A stretch of DNA of 64,000 nucleotides. Origin: Streptomyces roseus (lineage in GTDB: Bacteria > Actinomycetota > Actinomycetes > Streptomycetales > Streptomycetaceae). Of this stretch, positions 1 through 8,407 are shown one piece after another. The position numbers and the translations under genes are program-made. The notes under the pieces were generated by a model. It ran no database searches, was not told the origin of the DNA, and saw only the letters and a program-made list of their open reading frames with translations. Positions within the stretch are counted from its first letter, which is position 1. The number at the start of each line of letters is the position of its first letter. The DNA is taken from the NCBI RefSeq assembly GCF_001044425.1, contig NZ_LFML01000093.1, positions 1 through 64,000 on the forward strand. Direction: 5' to 3'.

Positions 1-88
1 ACATCTGCCTTACTCGTCCTCTCAAACAGTGACCTCTACCGGTGGTCATGATGCCCGGCGCCCTCTCACCAAGAGAAACGACTTCTTA
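1..88. repeat. Left copy of an 88 bp perfect direct repeat
   Basis: These bases are identical to 35192-35279 and diverge right after base 88. At the other copy the repeat is the 5' flank plus start codon of a minus-strand DUF3885 gene. Here the equivalent minus-strand ATG lies at bases 2-4. A second copy of that gene probably begins at the window edge and continues to the left, but only its start codon can be seen. Confidence 0.9.
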
Positions 89-97
89 ACTTGCGAT

Positions 98-424
98 TTA
101 ACCCTCGGCATCAAGCGCGGCCGGTTCGGTCCCGGCGGTGAGGGCGACCTGAGCGGTCCATGACCAGGGCTCCTGAGGAGGATCCCAGCTCACCTCGACG
201 TCGGTGTCGTGGAAGTCGCGGGCGAGTTCCGTCACCATCTGAGCCGCCGCGTCTCGTGCGTCTTGTGGGTCGGTGTTGACCGGCACGTCCAGACGCCCGC
301 AGAGCATGCCGCCTTCCATGGTGAGGACGCTGTGGCGCCAGCCCTCTGGCGTCGCCAACAGCACGATCCCCTTCGGGATGCCCCAGTCCGGCCGCTTCTT
401 CTTCTCCTTCTTGCGTCTCACCAT
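98..424 (-). CDS. Small conserved hypothetical protein (108 aa)
   Basis: The ORF opens with a very basic stretch (MVRRKKEKKKRPDWGIP) followed by a compact alpha/beta-looking domain and an acidic tail. There is no signal peptide or membrane segment. ATG at 424 is chosen because longer in-frame readings run back through the transposase gene, antisense to its 3' part, and have biased low-complexity composition. Only a weak GGA sits upstream. It lies directly downstream of the transposase gene on the same strand, so the insertion may have displaced its promoter. I do not recognise a function. The coherent C-terminal sequence (EGGMLCGRLDVPV, DVEVSWDPP) argues for a real protein. Confidence 0.6.
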   Translation of the reverse strand: MVRRKKEKKKRPDWGIPKGIVLLATPEGWRHSVLTMEGGMLCGRLDVPVNTDPQDARDAAAQMVTELARDFHDTDVEVSWDPPQEPWSWTAQVALTAGTEPAALDAEG

Positions 425-473
425 GCGGCTATCCAACAGCGTCGGGGTCGTGGCGATGAGGTCGGGTGGCAGC

Positions 474-1952
474 TCAGCTTGCCGGTGGCCCAGTTCTGCG
501 GGGTTTGGTGCCGATCTTGTGGTGTGCGGGTCTGGTGTAGGACTCGCCGGTGGCGAGGACGCGTCCGACGTCGTAGCGGGTGGCGGGCCGCTTGTTCTTC
601 GAGCCGGGCGGGCGGCCGGGGCCGGGCCGGCTCGGTTTCGGTGCACTGGCTGGCGTGCCCGTCCGCGCGTGCAGGTTCCTGAACCCTCGGCGGACTCGGG
701 CGGGGGTGAGCTTGTTCGGTTCCGCAGGTCGTTCCCACGGCCGGCGGAGGTCCCGCGCGAGCGGCCGGGCGAGGCGGAGTTGTGCGTGGGCGGCCAGGAC
801 GAGCCAGGTCCAGCGGTCGGCCGCGGCGGAGTCGCGGAGCCTGGGGCGGGTCCAGCCGAGGGTCTGCTTGAGCAGGCGGAAAGTGTGCTCGACGTCGAAC
901 CGTCGCAGGAACGCCTCCCAGCACCGGTCGACATCCGCGGGTCCGGCGCCGGTCCCCGACCACCAGAGCCAGACCGGCTTGTTGACCCCGCCACTGGGCA
1001 GCTTCGCCACGGTCAACCGGATCACTGTGCCCTCAATGATCGGCAACGGCCCCTCGTGATCTTCCCAGGCCGCCCGGCGCGTCAGCCGGGGGTGCAGCCG
1101 GTCCCACGCCTGCGCGGTCGCGGTCCCGTACCGCTCCGTCGCGGTCGAGGTGATGGCCGCCGCCTCACCCCAGGTTTGCGGGTCACCGAACACGAACTCA
1201 CCGCCGTGCTTCGGCGGGCGACCGCCCTGCGGCGGGCAGATCCACGGAACGGGGACCGGCTTGCGCATGACCCGGTCCGAGCGGAGCCGGCCCAGGACCT
1301 CGATCGGCATGTCCGCCAGGAGGTGCGCGATCCTGGGAGCGTCGTAGCCGGCATCGAGGACGACGAGGACGTCCGGTTGACCCCGCTGCCACTGGCCCGC
1401 CGCGATGAGGCGTTCGACGACCTCGCGGACCTGGACGGCGGTGACGGCCGCGAGGTCGGCGCCGGGCTCCAGCCGGATCGCGTCCAGCAGCGCAGTCCAG
1501 GAGGTGCGGCCGGTCTCCAGCGCGGCGACGATCGAGTACGGCCAGCCCGGCACCATCTGGTGCTTGCCCAAGCCCCGGCCGAAGGTATGGCAGAACGACC
1601 GGTCCGAGCACGTGTCCGCGTTCGGCCGCAGCCACGGAGACACGTCCACCGCCAGCACCAGACGCCCGTCGGCCGCGCGGGGCAGCGGCACCCCTGCCAG
1701 GGCCCGGCGGAGCCGGGCGACGTCGATCCGGCCTTGGTTCAGCCCGGCGTAGAGGGCGCCGTGCCCCCGCCGATGCTCCGGCGCGAGAGCCAGGTCCACG
1801 AGCGTGCGAACCGGACCGTCGGTGCACAACAAGGCGTCGCACAGCTCGAACAGGGCGTCGCTCCGAGCGAGCAGGGAGGCGTACAGCTCGGTGCGGAACG
1901 CCGTCACCGCCGCGAACGCGTCTCGTTGAACCCCGTGCTCGACCCGTTCCAC
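474..1952 (-). CDS. NF041680-type DDE transposase
   Basis: The protein matches the long DDE-type transposases common in Streptomyces (NF041680 family, IS701-like). It shows LVLAVDVSPWLRP, VVLDAGYDAPRIAHLL, an RSDRVM block and the C-terminal VEHTFRLLKQTLGWTRPRLR with the last acidic residue. GTG at 1952 is chosen because GGAGG lies seven bases upstream; the reading frame extends to a TTG at 2042, but that extension is not family-like. At about 490 residues the length is normal and no frameshift is seen, so it may be active. Element ends could not be identified: no convincing inverted repeat was found on either side. Confidence 0.85.
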   Translation of the reverse strand: MERVEHGVQRDAFAAVTAFRTELYASLLARSDALFELCDALLCTDGPVRTLVDLALAPEHRRGHGALYAGLNQGRIDVARLRRALAGVPLPRAADGRLVLAVDVSPWLRPNADTCSDRSFCHTFGRGLGKHQMVPGWPYSIVAALETGRTSWTALLDAIRLEPGADLAAVTAVQVREVVERLIAAGQWQRGQPDVLVVLDAGYDAPRIAHLLADMPIEVLGRLRSDRVMRKPVPVPWICPPQGGRPPKHGGEFVFGDPQTWGEAAAITSTATERYGTATAQAWDRLHPRLTRRAAWEDHEGPLPIIEGTVIRLTVAKLPSGGVNKPVWLWWSGTGAGPADVDRCWEAFLRRFDVEHTFRLLKQTLGWTRPRLRDSAAADRWTWLVLAAHAQLRLARPLARDLRRPWERPAEPNKLTPARVRRGFRNLHARTGTPASAPKPSRPGPGRPPGSKNKRPATRYDVGRVLATGESYTRPAHHKIGTKPRRTGPPAS

Positions 1953-2173
1953 GATCCGGCCTCCACCGCCGCGCCGACCTCTGCCCGCAGAATCAGGCCC
2001 CGGCCCCGTGGACACGCCGTGAACAGGGGAAACCCCGAACAAGTTCGAGCCTAGTTCGACGGCGGACCAAAAACGTCAAGCTTAAGACCTGTCCCGTAAC
2101 TGGGCGGCTCCCCCTTGCCGATCCCGGAGCGGACCGTGTCAGTGGCTGGTGACAGGATTGAGGGGTGCTGATC

Positions 2174-2788
2174 ATGGGATACGACGCCGACGCGTTGGTG
2201 GCAGGCGAGTCGCTTCTGGCCTGCCCGGGCTTCTGGTCGAACTACCTTCTGACGATGTGCAGCGACGGGGGGTGTGTCGAGCGGCCGGTTCCGGAGTGGT
2301 TCGGCGACGACGGTGCAGATGCCGATGCCCTGTCCGAGGTCCTCTTCGATCCCGGATGCTGGCCAGTGTTTCGGGTGCTGGCCGAAACCGGTCCTGGAGC
2401 CGTGGTGGTCTACCGCAACCTGGACGGCGACTACGGCACCGACTATCTCCTCACCCATCCTGGCAGGAGCTACGTTCAGCAGATCGCGAGTTGGGACGGA
2501 GATTTCAGGGGTACCGGGCTGACGTGGCGTGAACTGGTCCGCATGGCCGACAGCCCCTCCTCCGGTGCCGAAGGTATCCAGGACACGGCAGCCCGCCTCC
2601 TACTGGTGCTTCCGCTTCTTACCGACCCGGATGTGCCAGAAGAGGCGTCGGCCAGGCTCACCTCCGCACTGGCGGTGGTCGGCGTGCCACAAGACACTGC
2701 CTCCAACGCGGCGGAGCACCTGCTGGCCCACCTCACGAGAAGGTCCCTGCACGACCCCACGTGGGAGTCTCCGCTCAGCGGAAGGTGA
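2174..2788 (+). CDS. Hypothetical acidic protein (204 aa)
   Basis: This soluble acidic protein has no signal peptide or transmembrane segment. ATG at 2174 is preferred over the in-frame GTG at 2165 because the GAGGGG ribosome binding site at about 2159-2164 then has normal spacing. The central part (FRVLAETGPGAVVVYRNLDG, GTDYLLTHPGRSYVQQI) resembles small cytosolic proteins that sit beside toxins or immunity genes in Streptomyces, but I cannot name a family. The second half is helical. It sits between a transposase and IS remnants. An immunity-type role is a guess from context only. Confidence 0.65.
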   Translation: MGYDADALVAGESLLACPGFWSNYLLTMCSDGGCVERPVPEWFGDDGADADALSEVLFDPGCWPVFRVLAETGPGAVVVYRNLDGDYGTDYLLTHPGRSYVQQIASWDGDFRGTGLTWRELVRMADSPSSGAEGIQDTAARLLLVLPLLTDPDVPEEASARLTSALAVVGVPQDTASNAAEHLLAHLTRRSLHDPTWESPLSGR

Positions 2789-2831
2789 GAGGCGAGTCCA
2801 GCTGCTGGTCACCACATGAACTGATCTTGGT

Positions 2832-2976
2832 GTGGCCTGTGTGATTGCAGCATCGGAGTCTGCCTGGATAGCCCCTTTCACGGGGCTGAGCCCGAGCCAA
2901 TTCGGCAAGCTGGTGACCGTCTTGCGGCGCGAGGGTGCGGATGCGGTCCGCAGGGGCCGACCGTGGAGCCTGCTGT
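2832..2976 (+). pseudogene. IS5-family transposase N-terminal remnant
   Basis: About 48 codons read ESAWIAPFTGLSPSQFGKLV followed by TVLRREGADAVRRGRPWSL. This is the recognisable start of a Streptomyces IS5-type transposase (target-binding region before the DDE domain). After 2976 the similarity stops abruptly and nothing of the DDE domain follows. It is a dead fragment that marks an old insertion or recombination point. Confidence 0.6.
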
Positions 2977-3050
2977 CGGCGTACTCCTGTGAGTGCTCCA
3001 CCAAGTACAGAGATATGTGCACCAGTGAGGGAAGCTGTGAGCCAGTCACG

Positions 3051-3665
3051 TCATCCCGCGGGCATGGCGGTGGCAGGGCGATGAACCTCCAGGATCATTG
3101 CGGTGCCGGCAACGGTTCGGTCTTCGTGCATGTTGATCCGCCGGCCGGGCTGGAGGTGCGTCCAGTGGGAGGGGGTGAGGGGCACGAGGCGAACGGTGGC
3201 TCGCCCGCCGGGCTCCAGATAAGGCATGTCCTCAACCCAGAGCCGGGCGATACTGACGGCACGTTCACCGGTGGGCGAGAGGTGTCCGATGTCCCACATA
3301 GGCCGCAGAACACCGGCGCCGGAGATTGCCGTGGCGCGTCGTGCCTCGGCGGCAGGACGGAGCGTCAGATCCGCTCGGATCACGCCGTGACGGATCTCGG
3401 AGCACCGCCAATGGCACCAGGCCGCGCTCCGCTCAAGCCGGAGCTGCTCAGCCGCGTCGGCGAGCTTCTCCCAGAACGCCAGTGGGAGCGAGCGACCCTC
3501 CCCGAGCTCCTCCAGCAGGCCCAGGGCGATCTCCCACTCGTCGTGGACGAGGTAGTCCCAGATGTCTCGCAACGTGATGTCGTTCTCGGTGGCGGTCTCT
3601 TCCGGAACAAGCAGAGAAGCTGATTCGAGCAGCTTAGGGACGTCCATGCGCTCATTGTCGACCAT
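3051..3665 (-). CDS. Hypothetical protein with EF-Tu-like barrel C-terminus
   Basis: Residues 30-110 are helical and acidic (LRDIWDYLVHDEWEIALGLL). The last 60 residues (PGGRATVRLVPLTPSHW, LQPGRRINMHEDRTVAGTA, ending ILEV) look like an EF-Tu domain III type beta-barrel. I recall this two-part architecture in Streptomyces proteins encoded next to polymorphic toxins, so immunity is a reasonable but unproven idea. Start at 3665 (ATG) or 3647 (ATG, MDVPKLL) is undecided because neither has a strong ribosome binding site. No toxin gene is adjacent now; IS fragments flank both sides. Confidence 0.65.
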   Translation of the reverse strand: MVDNERMDVPKLLESASLLVPEETATENDITLRDIWDYLVHDEWEIALGLLEELGEGRSLPLAFWEKLADAAEQLRLERSAAWCHWRCSEIRHGVIRADLTLRPAAEARRATAISGAGVLRPMWDIGHLSPTGERAVSIARLWVEDMPYLEPGGRATVRLVPLTPSHWTHLQPGRRINMHEDRTVAGTAMILEVHRPATAMPAG

Positions 3666-3673
3666 ATGAACTA

Positions 3674-4437
3674 TCAGGCGGCGCTTTCCTGGTCTCGCTC
3701 GATGGCTGCGAGCCGGTTCTTGAGCCGGTAGCTGGGACCGTTGATGGAGATCACGTCGCAGTGGTGCAGGAGGCGGTCAAGGGTGGCGGTGGCCAGGACC
3801 TCGTCGCCGATCACCTGTCCCCATTCGCTGAAGGTCTTGTTCGAGGTCTGGATAATGGAGCCTTTTTCGTAGCGCTTTGAGATGACTTGGAAGACCAGGT
3901 TGGCCTCAGCTCGCTCGAGGGGCTGGTAGCCGACCTCGTCGACCACGAGAACAGCAGGCCGCAGGTAGCTGCCGAGCTTGCTGGTCAGCCGCCCGGTGGC
4001 CTCGGCGGCCTTGAGGTTGCGGACCATGTCGTCGAGGCTGGTGAAGTAGATCGAGTACTCAGCCCGGCAGGCCGCGACCGCGAGAGCGACGGCAATATGT
4101 GTTTTGCCCCCTCCCGGAGGCCCCAGCAGGGCAGCGTTGGCCTTGGCCTCGACGAACGACAACGTGGCGAGGTCCTTGACCTTGCGCGGGTCGAGTTCAG
4201 GCTGGAACGAGAAGTCGTAGTCGTCCAGCGTCTTGTGGTGCGGCAGCTTCGAGATTCGCAGACCAGTGCGGATGCGGCGGTCTTTACGGACGGCGAGTTC
4301 TTCCGAGAGGGCCAGGTCGATGAAATCGAGGTAACCCATCTTGGCCTCGTCAGCCCGCTGAGCGTACTGAGTCAGGGCCTCGGCCAGGTGAGGCAGGCCC
4401 AGCTTCAGGGGCGGGGTGTTCGATGCCTGACGCCCGC
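3674..4437 (-). pseudogene. istB: IS21-family IstB ATPase, 5'-truncated
   Basis: IstB is the AAA+ helper of IS21 transposition. The sequence has Walker A GPPGGGKT, Walker B VLVVDEVGYQPL, the sensor region QTSNKTFSEWG and the C-terminal DRLLHHCDVISING. Family-like sequence runs upstream of the ATG at 4339 (reading TPPLKLGLPHLAEALTQYA) to about 4437, then ends without a start codon. The first residues and promoter are therefore lost. The partner istA is absent on both sides, so the element cannot move by itself. A product starting at 4339 (221 aa) could still be made but would lack the N-terminal contact region. Confidence 0.85.
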
Positions 4438-4551
4438 CCCGTGATCCCCAAGGTCACCGGAACCGACTGGTCGGTCCGGGACGGACTCGTCACCTTCGAC
4501 GAACCGGCCGTCGTGCTGATGGCCGAGCTGGACGCGGTGTTCATCCGCTGA
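4423..4551 (+). pseudogene. C-terminal fragment of an unknown protein
   Basis: The plus strand reads about 42 codons (VTGTDWSVRDGLVTFDEP, then VVLMAELDAVFIR and stop). The composition is that of a genuine protein end. The frame begins right where the IS21 remnant ends, so this looks like a gene tail cut by the IS21 insertion or deletion. The family is not recognised. Confidence 0.4.
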
Positions 4552-4672
4552 GGCGCCGAGGCCGGGGCCCGGCAACAGAGCTACCCACCGCTGTTGCGGG
4601 CAGCCATTCGCCTTTGGCTTCGCTCGTGAGCTGGCGGACTGTGCCCCAGCCACTGAGTGGCTCCGAGGGGCG

Positions 4673-4969
4673 TCAGAGCACGAAGACGCTTCCGCTGCCG
4701 TTCGGTCGGTAAGTTTCACCGGGATAGATGAGCCAGGTGACCTGTCCCGTGCAGTCCGGCCCCGAGTGCACCTCCGCGATCGCATCCGTGTGATTGGACA
4801 CCACAGGCGGAACAAAGTCACCAAGCGGGAAGCAGCCGCTCGGATCCTCGTGGGCCACACCGTCGACGACCAGGAACCCGTGGGCAGCGTAGGCGCTGCC
4901 CGGAGCTGCGAGTGCGAGCGTCGCGGCCGCCACGCAAGCCCCTAGCACCCTCGCCATGCGTCGCATCAT
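4673..4969 (-). CDS. Small secreted protein with a cysteine pair
   Basis: The 98-residue product starts with a typical Sec signal (MMRRMARVLGACVAAATLAL, cleavage after SAYA). A small beta-rich domain follows with two cysteines (SGCFPLGDF and GPDCTGQV) that can form one disulfide. ATG at 4969 is chosen over upstream in-frame ATGs because AGAGGT ends six bases before it. The fold recalls the short secreted proteins of Streptomyces with a beta/gamma-crystallin-like look (inference). Function unknown. It stands alone, transcribed away from a 600 bp gene-poor stretch that should hold its promoter. Confidence 0.7.
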   Translation of the reverse strand: MMRRMARVLGACVAAATLALAAPGSAYAAHGFLVVDGVAHEDPSGCFPLGDFVPPVVSNHTDAIAEVHSGPDCTGQVTWLIYPGETYRPNGSGSVFVL

Positions 4970-5599
4970 GCGCATACCTCTTTCAGAGTCGTGCGGCCGC
5001 ATCGACGCAAACCACTTGATAGCTGAACGTAGATCATAAGTCACTCAAAGTCGCGCACCCAGTGAGAGTTTTCCAGCCTGCAGGCCAGACGTCGGGCCAT
5101 GCGGAATGGAAGGGGTTCCAGTGGCGGCGAGGTCGACTTCCTCAAAGTCACTCGACCAGCCCCGTAGCCGAGCCGTACGCCTTGAAGGGCCGCACCCGGT
5201 CGCCGGGGGTGCGGGGCGTACGCGGTGACGGCCGAGGCTCCAACGCCCGGACGCCGCGGGCGCGGTGTCCGGGCGTGGACCGACCGGGTACGGGCGCGGG
5301 CGGCCTGGCGGGCGCCGACGGGCCGGAACCGGATCGGAGTGAAGGGGATCCGGATTGCCGTATCCATGTGGGCGCTGGACTGCGATGCCGCCCTCGGATC
5401 CCGGCCAGCTCCACGCCGAGCCCAGCCGAGGGCGGGGATTCGCTTACCCGGGCGCTCCTCGGACACCCCGCCGCGCCCTGGCCTGCGGCCAGCTCCGGCG
5501 CACCGCCCGACTGGACCGACGTCCAGCTCGCCGACACTGCATTGACGGGATCACGCCCGCCTCCGGGCAGGGCAAGGCCCCCACAACGGACCGCACGGG
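4970..5599. other. Gene-poor stretch
   Basis: Long frames exist on both strands but all are arginine/proline-rich, low-complexity translations of GC-rich DNA with no recognisable domain. The left end should carry the promoter of the minus-strand secreted protein. No repeat, RNA gene or IS end was recognised. Confidence 0.5.
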
Positions 5600-6274
5600 A
5601 TGCGCAAGAAGCCGGGGGTAGGCCGACTACCTCAGGCTTCTGGCTCTGGTTGCACCCCCAGCCTCGCCGCCCAGATCCTGCTTGATGGAGCCGGCAAGGC
5701 CAGTCACTGGCGCCAGGAGGATCCCGTGTTCGCGCGGGCCTGCGATGCGGTCAATGAACTCGGGGCCGGGCGGCCAGCGCCCGCGAGGTCGCCCCGCTTC
5801 ACCCCCGACCGCCGCCGTACCTTCCTCGAACACCTGGAGTCCGGCCTGTCGGTCACCGCCGCCGCGGCCCAGGTGGGGATCACCACGGCAGTGATCTACC
5901 AGCGCCGCAAACGCGACCCCGCGTTCGCCGCAGTCATGGACGCCGCCCACCACGCACACCCCCGCACCCCGGACCCCACGCCCGGCACCGACGACTGGGA
6001 AGCGTTCTTCCGCGCTCTACGTCCCGGTGTCGCGCTGCGCCAGGTCGCTCTTGCCGCCGGGATCCGACCCGAGGCCGTCTATCACCGCCGCCGCGCCGAC
6101 CGTGCGTTCGCCCCCGCACCGACCAGCAGCGAACCGCCTGATAGCCCCCGAGCGCGTCCCGTCGCGGTGCCTGGCGGCACGGGGTTCACTCGATGCCGAG
6201 GGCGGCGTCGGGCCGACAGTGAGGGCAGGCTTGTATGCCCTCCGCCAACGCCTGCCGCGCCTGGTCGATGGTGA
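5600..6274 (+). CDS. Protein with three tandem helix-turn-helix repeats
   Basis: Three 35-residue units align without gaps at residues 17-51, 82-116 and 143-174. They share G1, A8, R22, D25, F28 and A29; the first two also share P26, D33 and A34. Units two and three contain clear HTH cores (AAQVGITTAVIYQRRKRDPAF and VALAAGIRPEAVYHRRRADRAF, respectively). Each is preceded by an F-x-x-x-L helix about 12 residues earlier. Similar single units occur in phage small-terminase-like and recombination-directionality DNA-binding proteins. DNA binding is therefore likely; the target is unknown. The start is uncertain (no ribosome binding site before ATG 5600), and the C-terminal 30 residues overlap the convergent DUF6233 gene. 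Confidence 0.65.
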   Translation: MRKKPGVGRLPQASGSGCTPSLAAQILLDGAGKASHWRQEDPVFARACDAVNELGAGRPAPARSPRFTPDRRRTFLEHLESGLSVTAAAAQVGITTAVIYQRRKRDPAFAAVMDAAHHAHPRTPDPTPGTDDWEAFFRALRPGVALRQVALAAGIRPEAVYHRRRADRAFAPAPTSSEPPDSPRARPVAVPGGTGFTRCRGRRRADSEGRLVCPPPTPAAPGRW

Positions 6275-6515
6275 CGGCCGTGCAGCGTTTTCGGCTGCCC
6301 CAGCAGCCCCCGGCGTGGACGCGGACCGGGAGCCTGCCCGCCCCGATTCCGCGCTCGATCAGCCACGCGGGCGGCTCGGTCGGCGGGCGGCGCCGCGCGG
6401 CGAGGGCCTCTCGCTCTTCCGCCGTGTTCAGCGCCCGTTCGGCGCGGTTGAGTTCGCCGCGCAGGTAGGTGACGACGGTGCGCAGGCGGGGGAGGTCGGG
6501 CGGGAGTTCGGACAC
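6186..6515 (-). CDS. DUF6233 family protein
   Basis: The protein matches the Streptomyces DUF6233 pattern: PPDLPRLRTVVTYLRGEL at the start, a helical AEEREALAARRRPPTEPP linker, WLIERGIG, VHAGGCW, and the ending ACPHCRPDAALG. The two-Cys/His C-terminus may bind a metal. No function is known for the family. It is the last gene of a minus-strand group (lipoprotein, Cys-rich protein, this gene), with three bases between its start and the previous stop, so translation is probably coupled. Confidence 0.85.
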   Translation of the reverse strand: MSELPPDLPRLRTVVTYLRGELNRAERALNTAEEREALAARRRPPTEPPAWLIERGIGAGRLPVRVHAGGCWGSRKRCTAVTIDQARQALAEGIQACPHCRPDAALGIE

Positions 6516-6518
6516 TGC

Positions 6519-6686
6519 TCAGCTCCCGTACTGCGCCTGCCGTGCGGCCTTGCACGCCGGGCAGAGCGGCGAGGCGCCCACTCCGTAGCGGCAGGTGGGA
6601 GCGTGGCACCGGGAACACGGTCCGGTCTGGCTCGGTGCCCAGGTGGCGGGCTGGGGTCTGGCGGGGGTGTCGGGGGTGGTGGTCAT
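6519..6686 (-). CDS. Small Cys-rich zinc-ribbon-like protein (55 aa)
   Basis: Four cysteines in two pairs (CSRCHAPTC, CPACKAARQ) at the C-terminal half suggest a small zinc ribbon. ATG at 6686 is chosen over the upstream in-frame ATG because AGGAG sits at proper spacing. It lies directly upstream of the DUF6233 gene and the two are probably co-transcribed. Short Cys-rich companions of DUF6233 proteins are common in Streptomyces plasmid-like DNA (recollection). Confidence 0.6.
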   Translation of the reverse strand: MTTTPDTPARPQPATWAPSQTGPCSRCHAPTCRYGVGASPLCPACKAARQAQYGS

Positions 6687-6763
6687 CGGGGGCTCCTGGG
6701 CGGTGCGGAGGGCGGCACTTCTATTAGATCTCATGTTCGATTATGTGGGCGAGTGTGTGCAGG

Positions 6764-7285
6764 TCACCAGCTGTACGTCTGGTGGCACAGGGAGGTGACG
6801 GCGGGGTTGGTCACGCCGTGTGCGGCGCGGCACAGGGCCGTCATGCCGGTTGTCCCGCTTCCTGTCGCGGGGCGTGTCGTGCGGGCGGGCGTACGGCTCG
6901 GCCGCGCCTTGGTCTTCCTGGGATTGGGTTGCGCGGCGCGCTGTGGCGGGGCGGCCCTGCGCTGTCGTTCCTCGGATCTGTGCTGGGGTGTGGTCGGCCG
7001 GGTGTGCCGGCTCTGGCTCAGTGCCTCGGGGCTGGCTGGCTCGCGGTGGGCAGGGCCGGGCGGGCTGTCGTGTCCAGAGGCGAGGGGTGGCTCGGGCAAC
7101 CGGGAGAGGGGCAGTGCCGCGCTGGTGTCCGGCCGCACGGTCCGAGGGGTGGCGGGCTGTTTGTGGTCCGCCAGGCCCGCGACAGGGGAAGCGTCGGCGG
7201 GCCCAGTGGGGGCGGGGTGGACGGTGACGCATCCAGAGGCCGCGAGCAGCGCGGCGAGGAGCAGGGGCAGGGACCAGCGGCGCAT
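6764..7285 (-). CDS. Putative proline-rich lipoprotein
   Basis: The N-terminus is a lipoprotein signal: two arginines, a leucine/alanine core and the lipobox LAASGC, with Cys19 as the likely acylated residue. The middle is about 110 residues of Pro/Ala/Arg/Thr-rich low-complexity sequence, a likely wall-spanning linker. The last 26 residues contain two cysteines (ALCRAAHGV, TSLCHQTY). This is the first gene of the minus-strand group ending with DUF6233. Its function is unknown. Confidence 0.65.
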   Translation of the reverse strand: MRRWSLPLLLAALLAASGCVTVHPAPTGPADASPVAGLADHKQPATPRTVRPDTSAALPLSRLPEPPLASGHDSPPGPAHREPASPEALSQSRHTRPTTPQHRSEERQRRAAPPQRAAQPNPRKTKARPSRTPARTTRPATGSGTTGMTALCRAAHGVTNPAVTSLCHQTYSW

Positions 7286-7431
7286 GCCGTCACCGTGCCG
7301 CAGATGCCCCCGGCACCAGTGGTGACGGCCCCGCCGTGCCCCTCGGATGGGTGGATGCGGCGGCCACCGCCGGGCCGGAGCGGGTTGGTCTGGCCGACCC
7401 TGGACGGGGGCGCCGTGAGGGAGGATCCGGG

Positions 7432-7581
7432 ATGCTCAGGCCGCCGGTTGAGCCGATGCTGGCGAAGGCCGCAGAGTCCGTGCCGGGCCCGGCCGAGATG
7501 GGGGCTGCGGTGGCGTGCGAGCAGGAGCTGGACGGCCACTGGGAGGCTGACGCGGCAGGTGCGGTCACGGGAGGCAAGTAA
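7432..7581 (+). pseudogene. ATP-dependent DNA ligase, 5' remnant
   Basis: The first residues MLRPPVEPMLAKAAESVPGP are the standard start of the LigC/LigD-type ATP-dependent ligase of Streptomyces, preceded by a GGGAGG ribosome binding site. The nucleotidyl-transfer motif KxDG appears as ELDG, so the catalytic lysine is already lost. The frame then ends after about 50 codons at 7581. No other part of the ligase is present. Confidence 0.7.
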
Positions 7582-7586
7582 TGGAA

Positions 7587-7612
7587 CAGGGCCGACCCTG
7601 GGGTCGGCCCTG
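7587..7612. terminator. Perfect 12 bp hairpin
   Basis: The arms cagggccgaccc (7587-7598) and gggtcggccctg (7601-7612) are perfect complements with a two-base loop. It stands just after the ligase remnant stop and probably terminated that gene. No T-run follows, as is usual in Streptomyces. Confidence 0.7.
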
Positions 7613-8115
7613 CGTGTGCGGCACTCGCGCGGCAACGCGGCGCTGCTGTTGTCCCTGCTGCGGAGTCACCGGCTTCAGGGGCCGCCGGTCTCCCGGCGAA
7701 GTGGTGTCCCCACCGTGCCTGTCGGGTTGCACGAAGTGCAAGCCCAGCTTGGACGCTGCTGGACGAACGAGTCCCTCGTTCTACTTTCCACGGCGTTGGG
7801 GGGGTGCTCGTCCGGGGAACGCCGAAATTCGAGGCTGCATCACCGCAGGCCAGAGGCTGGTTGCATGCTGATATCTGCAATTGGACACGGGTGAACTAAC
7901 AAAAGGAAATTACGGTCATTCTGGACTACCTGGGATCGGTAGGGCTTAGGCCGGAAGCTCGGTGGCTGGCATCCTTGTGGTCCTGGAACGCGACGGCAAT
8001 CACCACCGGGATAGCGCCACTTGGCGCGGAGTCACCGTATTCGGGAGGGCGCAGTCCCGCGCCCTCTCATCCTGTTTCAGGGGCGCCGGTCGGCGCTCCG
8101 GATTGGTGGACGCTG
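7613..8115. other. Gene-poor stretch
   Basis: No coding frame with natural composition was found on either strand. A locally AT-richer patch (about 7880-7920) may hold the promoter for the small membrane protein gene downstream. Confidence 0.4.
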
Positions 8116-8397
8116 ATGGCTGTACAGGATGGGGCTGCCCGCTCGGGTGGTCGACGGGAGCCGAGCGGCGGCGCGCCGGGTCTGACGATGCCGCAGGCGC
8201 TTCTGAGCAGCGTGGTGTTCACCGTCGTGCTGGTCCTGGCCGTGGTGATGCGGCTGGACGGCGTAGCAATGACGGAGGCCTTCCAGGTGCTGGGCGGCGC
8301 CGGCGGGATCGGAGCGGCCCTCGTTCTCAGCCTGACGCCGGGCGGGCGCGGGACAGTGGCGGCCATGGTCCGCGCTGCTCTGTCCGCAGGCCGGTGA
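8116..8397 (+). CDS. Small two-helix membrane protein
   Basis: Two hydrophobic segments are visible (ALLSSVVFTVVLVLAVVM and FQVLGGAGGIGAALVLSL), preceded by a hydrophilic 24-residue N-terminus and ending in a short basic tail. ATG at 8116 or ATG at 8188 (MPQALL) could be the start; neither has a convincing ribosome binding site. It ends ten bases before the XRE regulator, so the two are probably co-transcribed. Function unknown. Confidence 0.5.
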   Translation: MAVQDGAARSGGRREPSGGAPGLTMPQALLSSVVFTVVLVLAVVMRLDGVAMTEAFQVLGGAGGIGAALVLSLTPGGRGTVAAMVRAALSAGR

Positions 8398-8407
8398 GGG
8401 GGGAATC

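Noticed and set aside
474..2042. Using TTG 2042 as the transposase start
   Set aside because: The extra 30 residues are Gly/Arg-rich and GGAGG is perfectly placed for GTG 1952.
273..2054. Long plus-strand frame of 593 codons opposite the first transposase
   Set aside because: It is the antisense shadow of the NF041680-type transposase and has the Arg/Pro/Gly-rich composition of GC-rich noncoding frames.
2600..3049. Minus-strand 149-codon frame with LVHISLYLVEHSQEYADS
   Set aside because: It is mostly antisense to the IS5 remnant and the gene at 2174; the short natural-looking piece is too small to assign.
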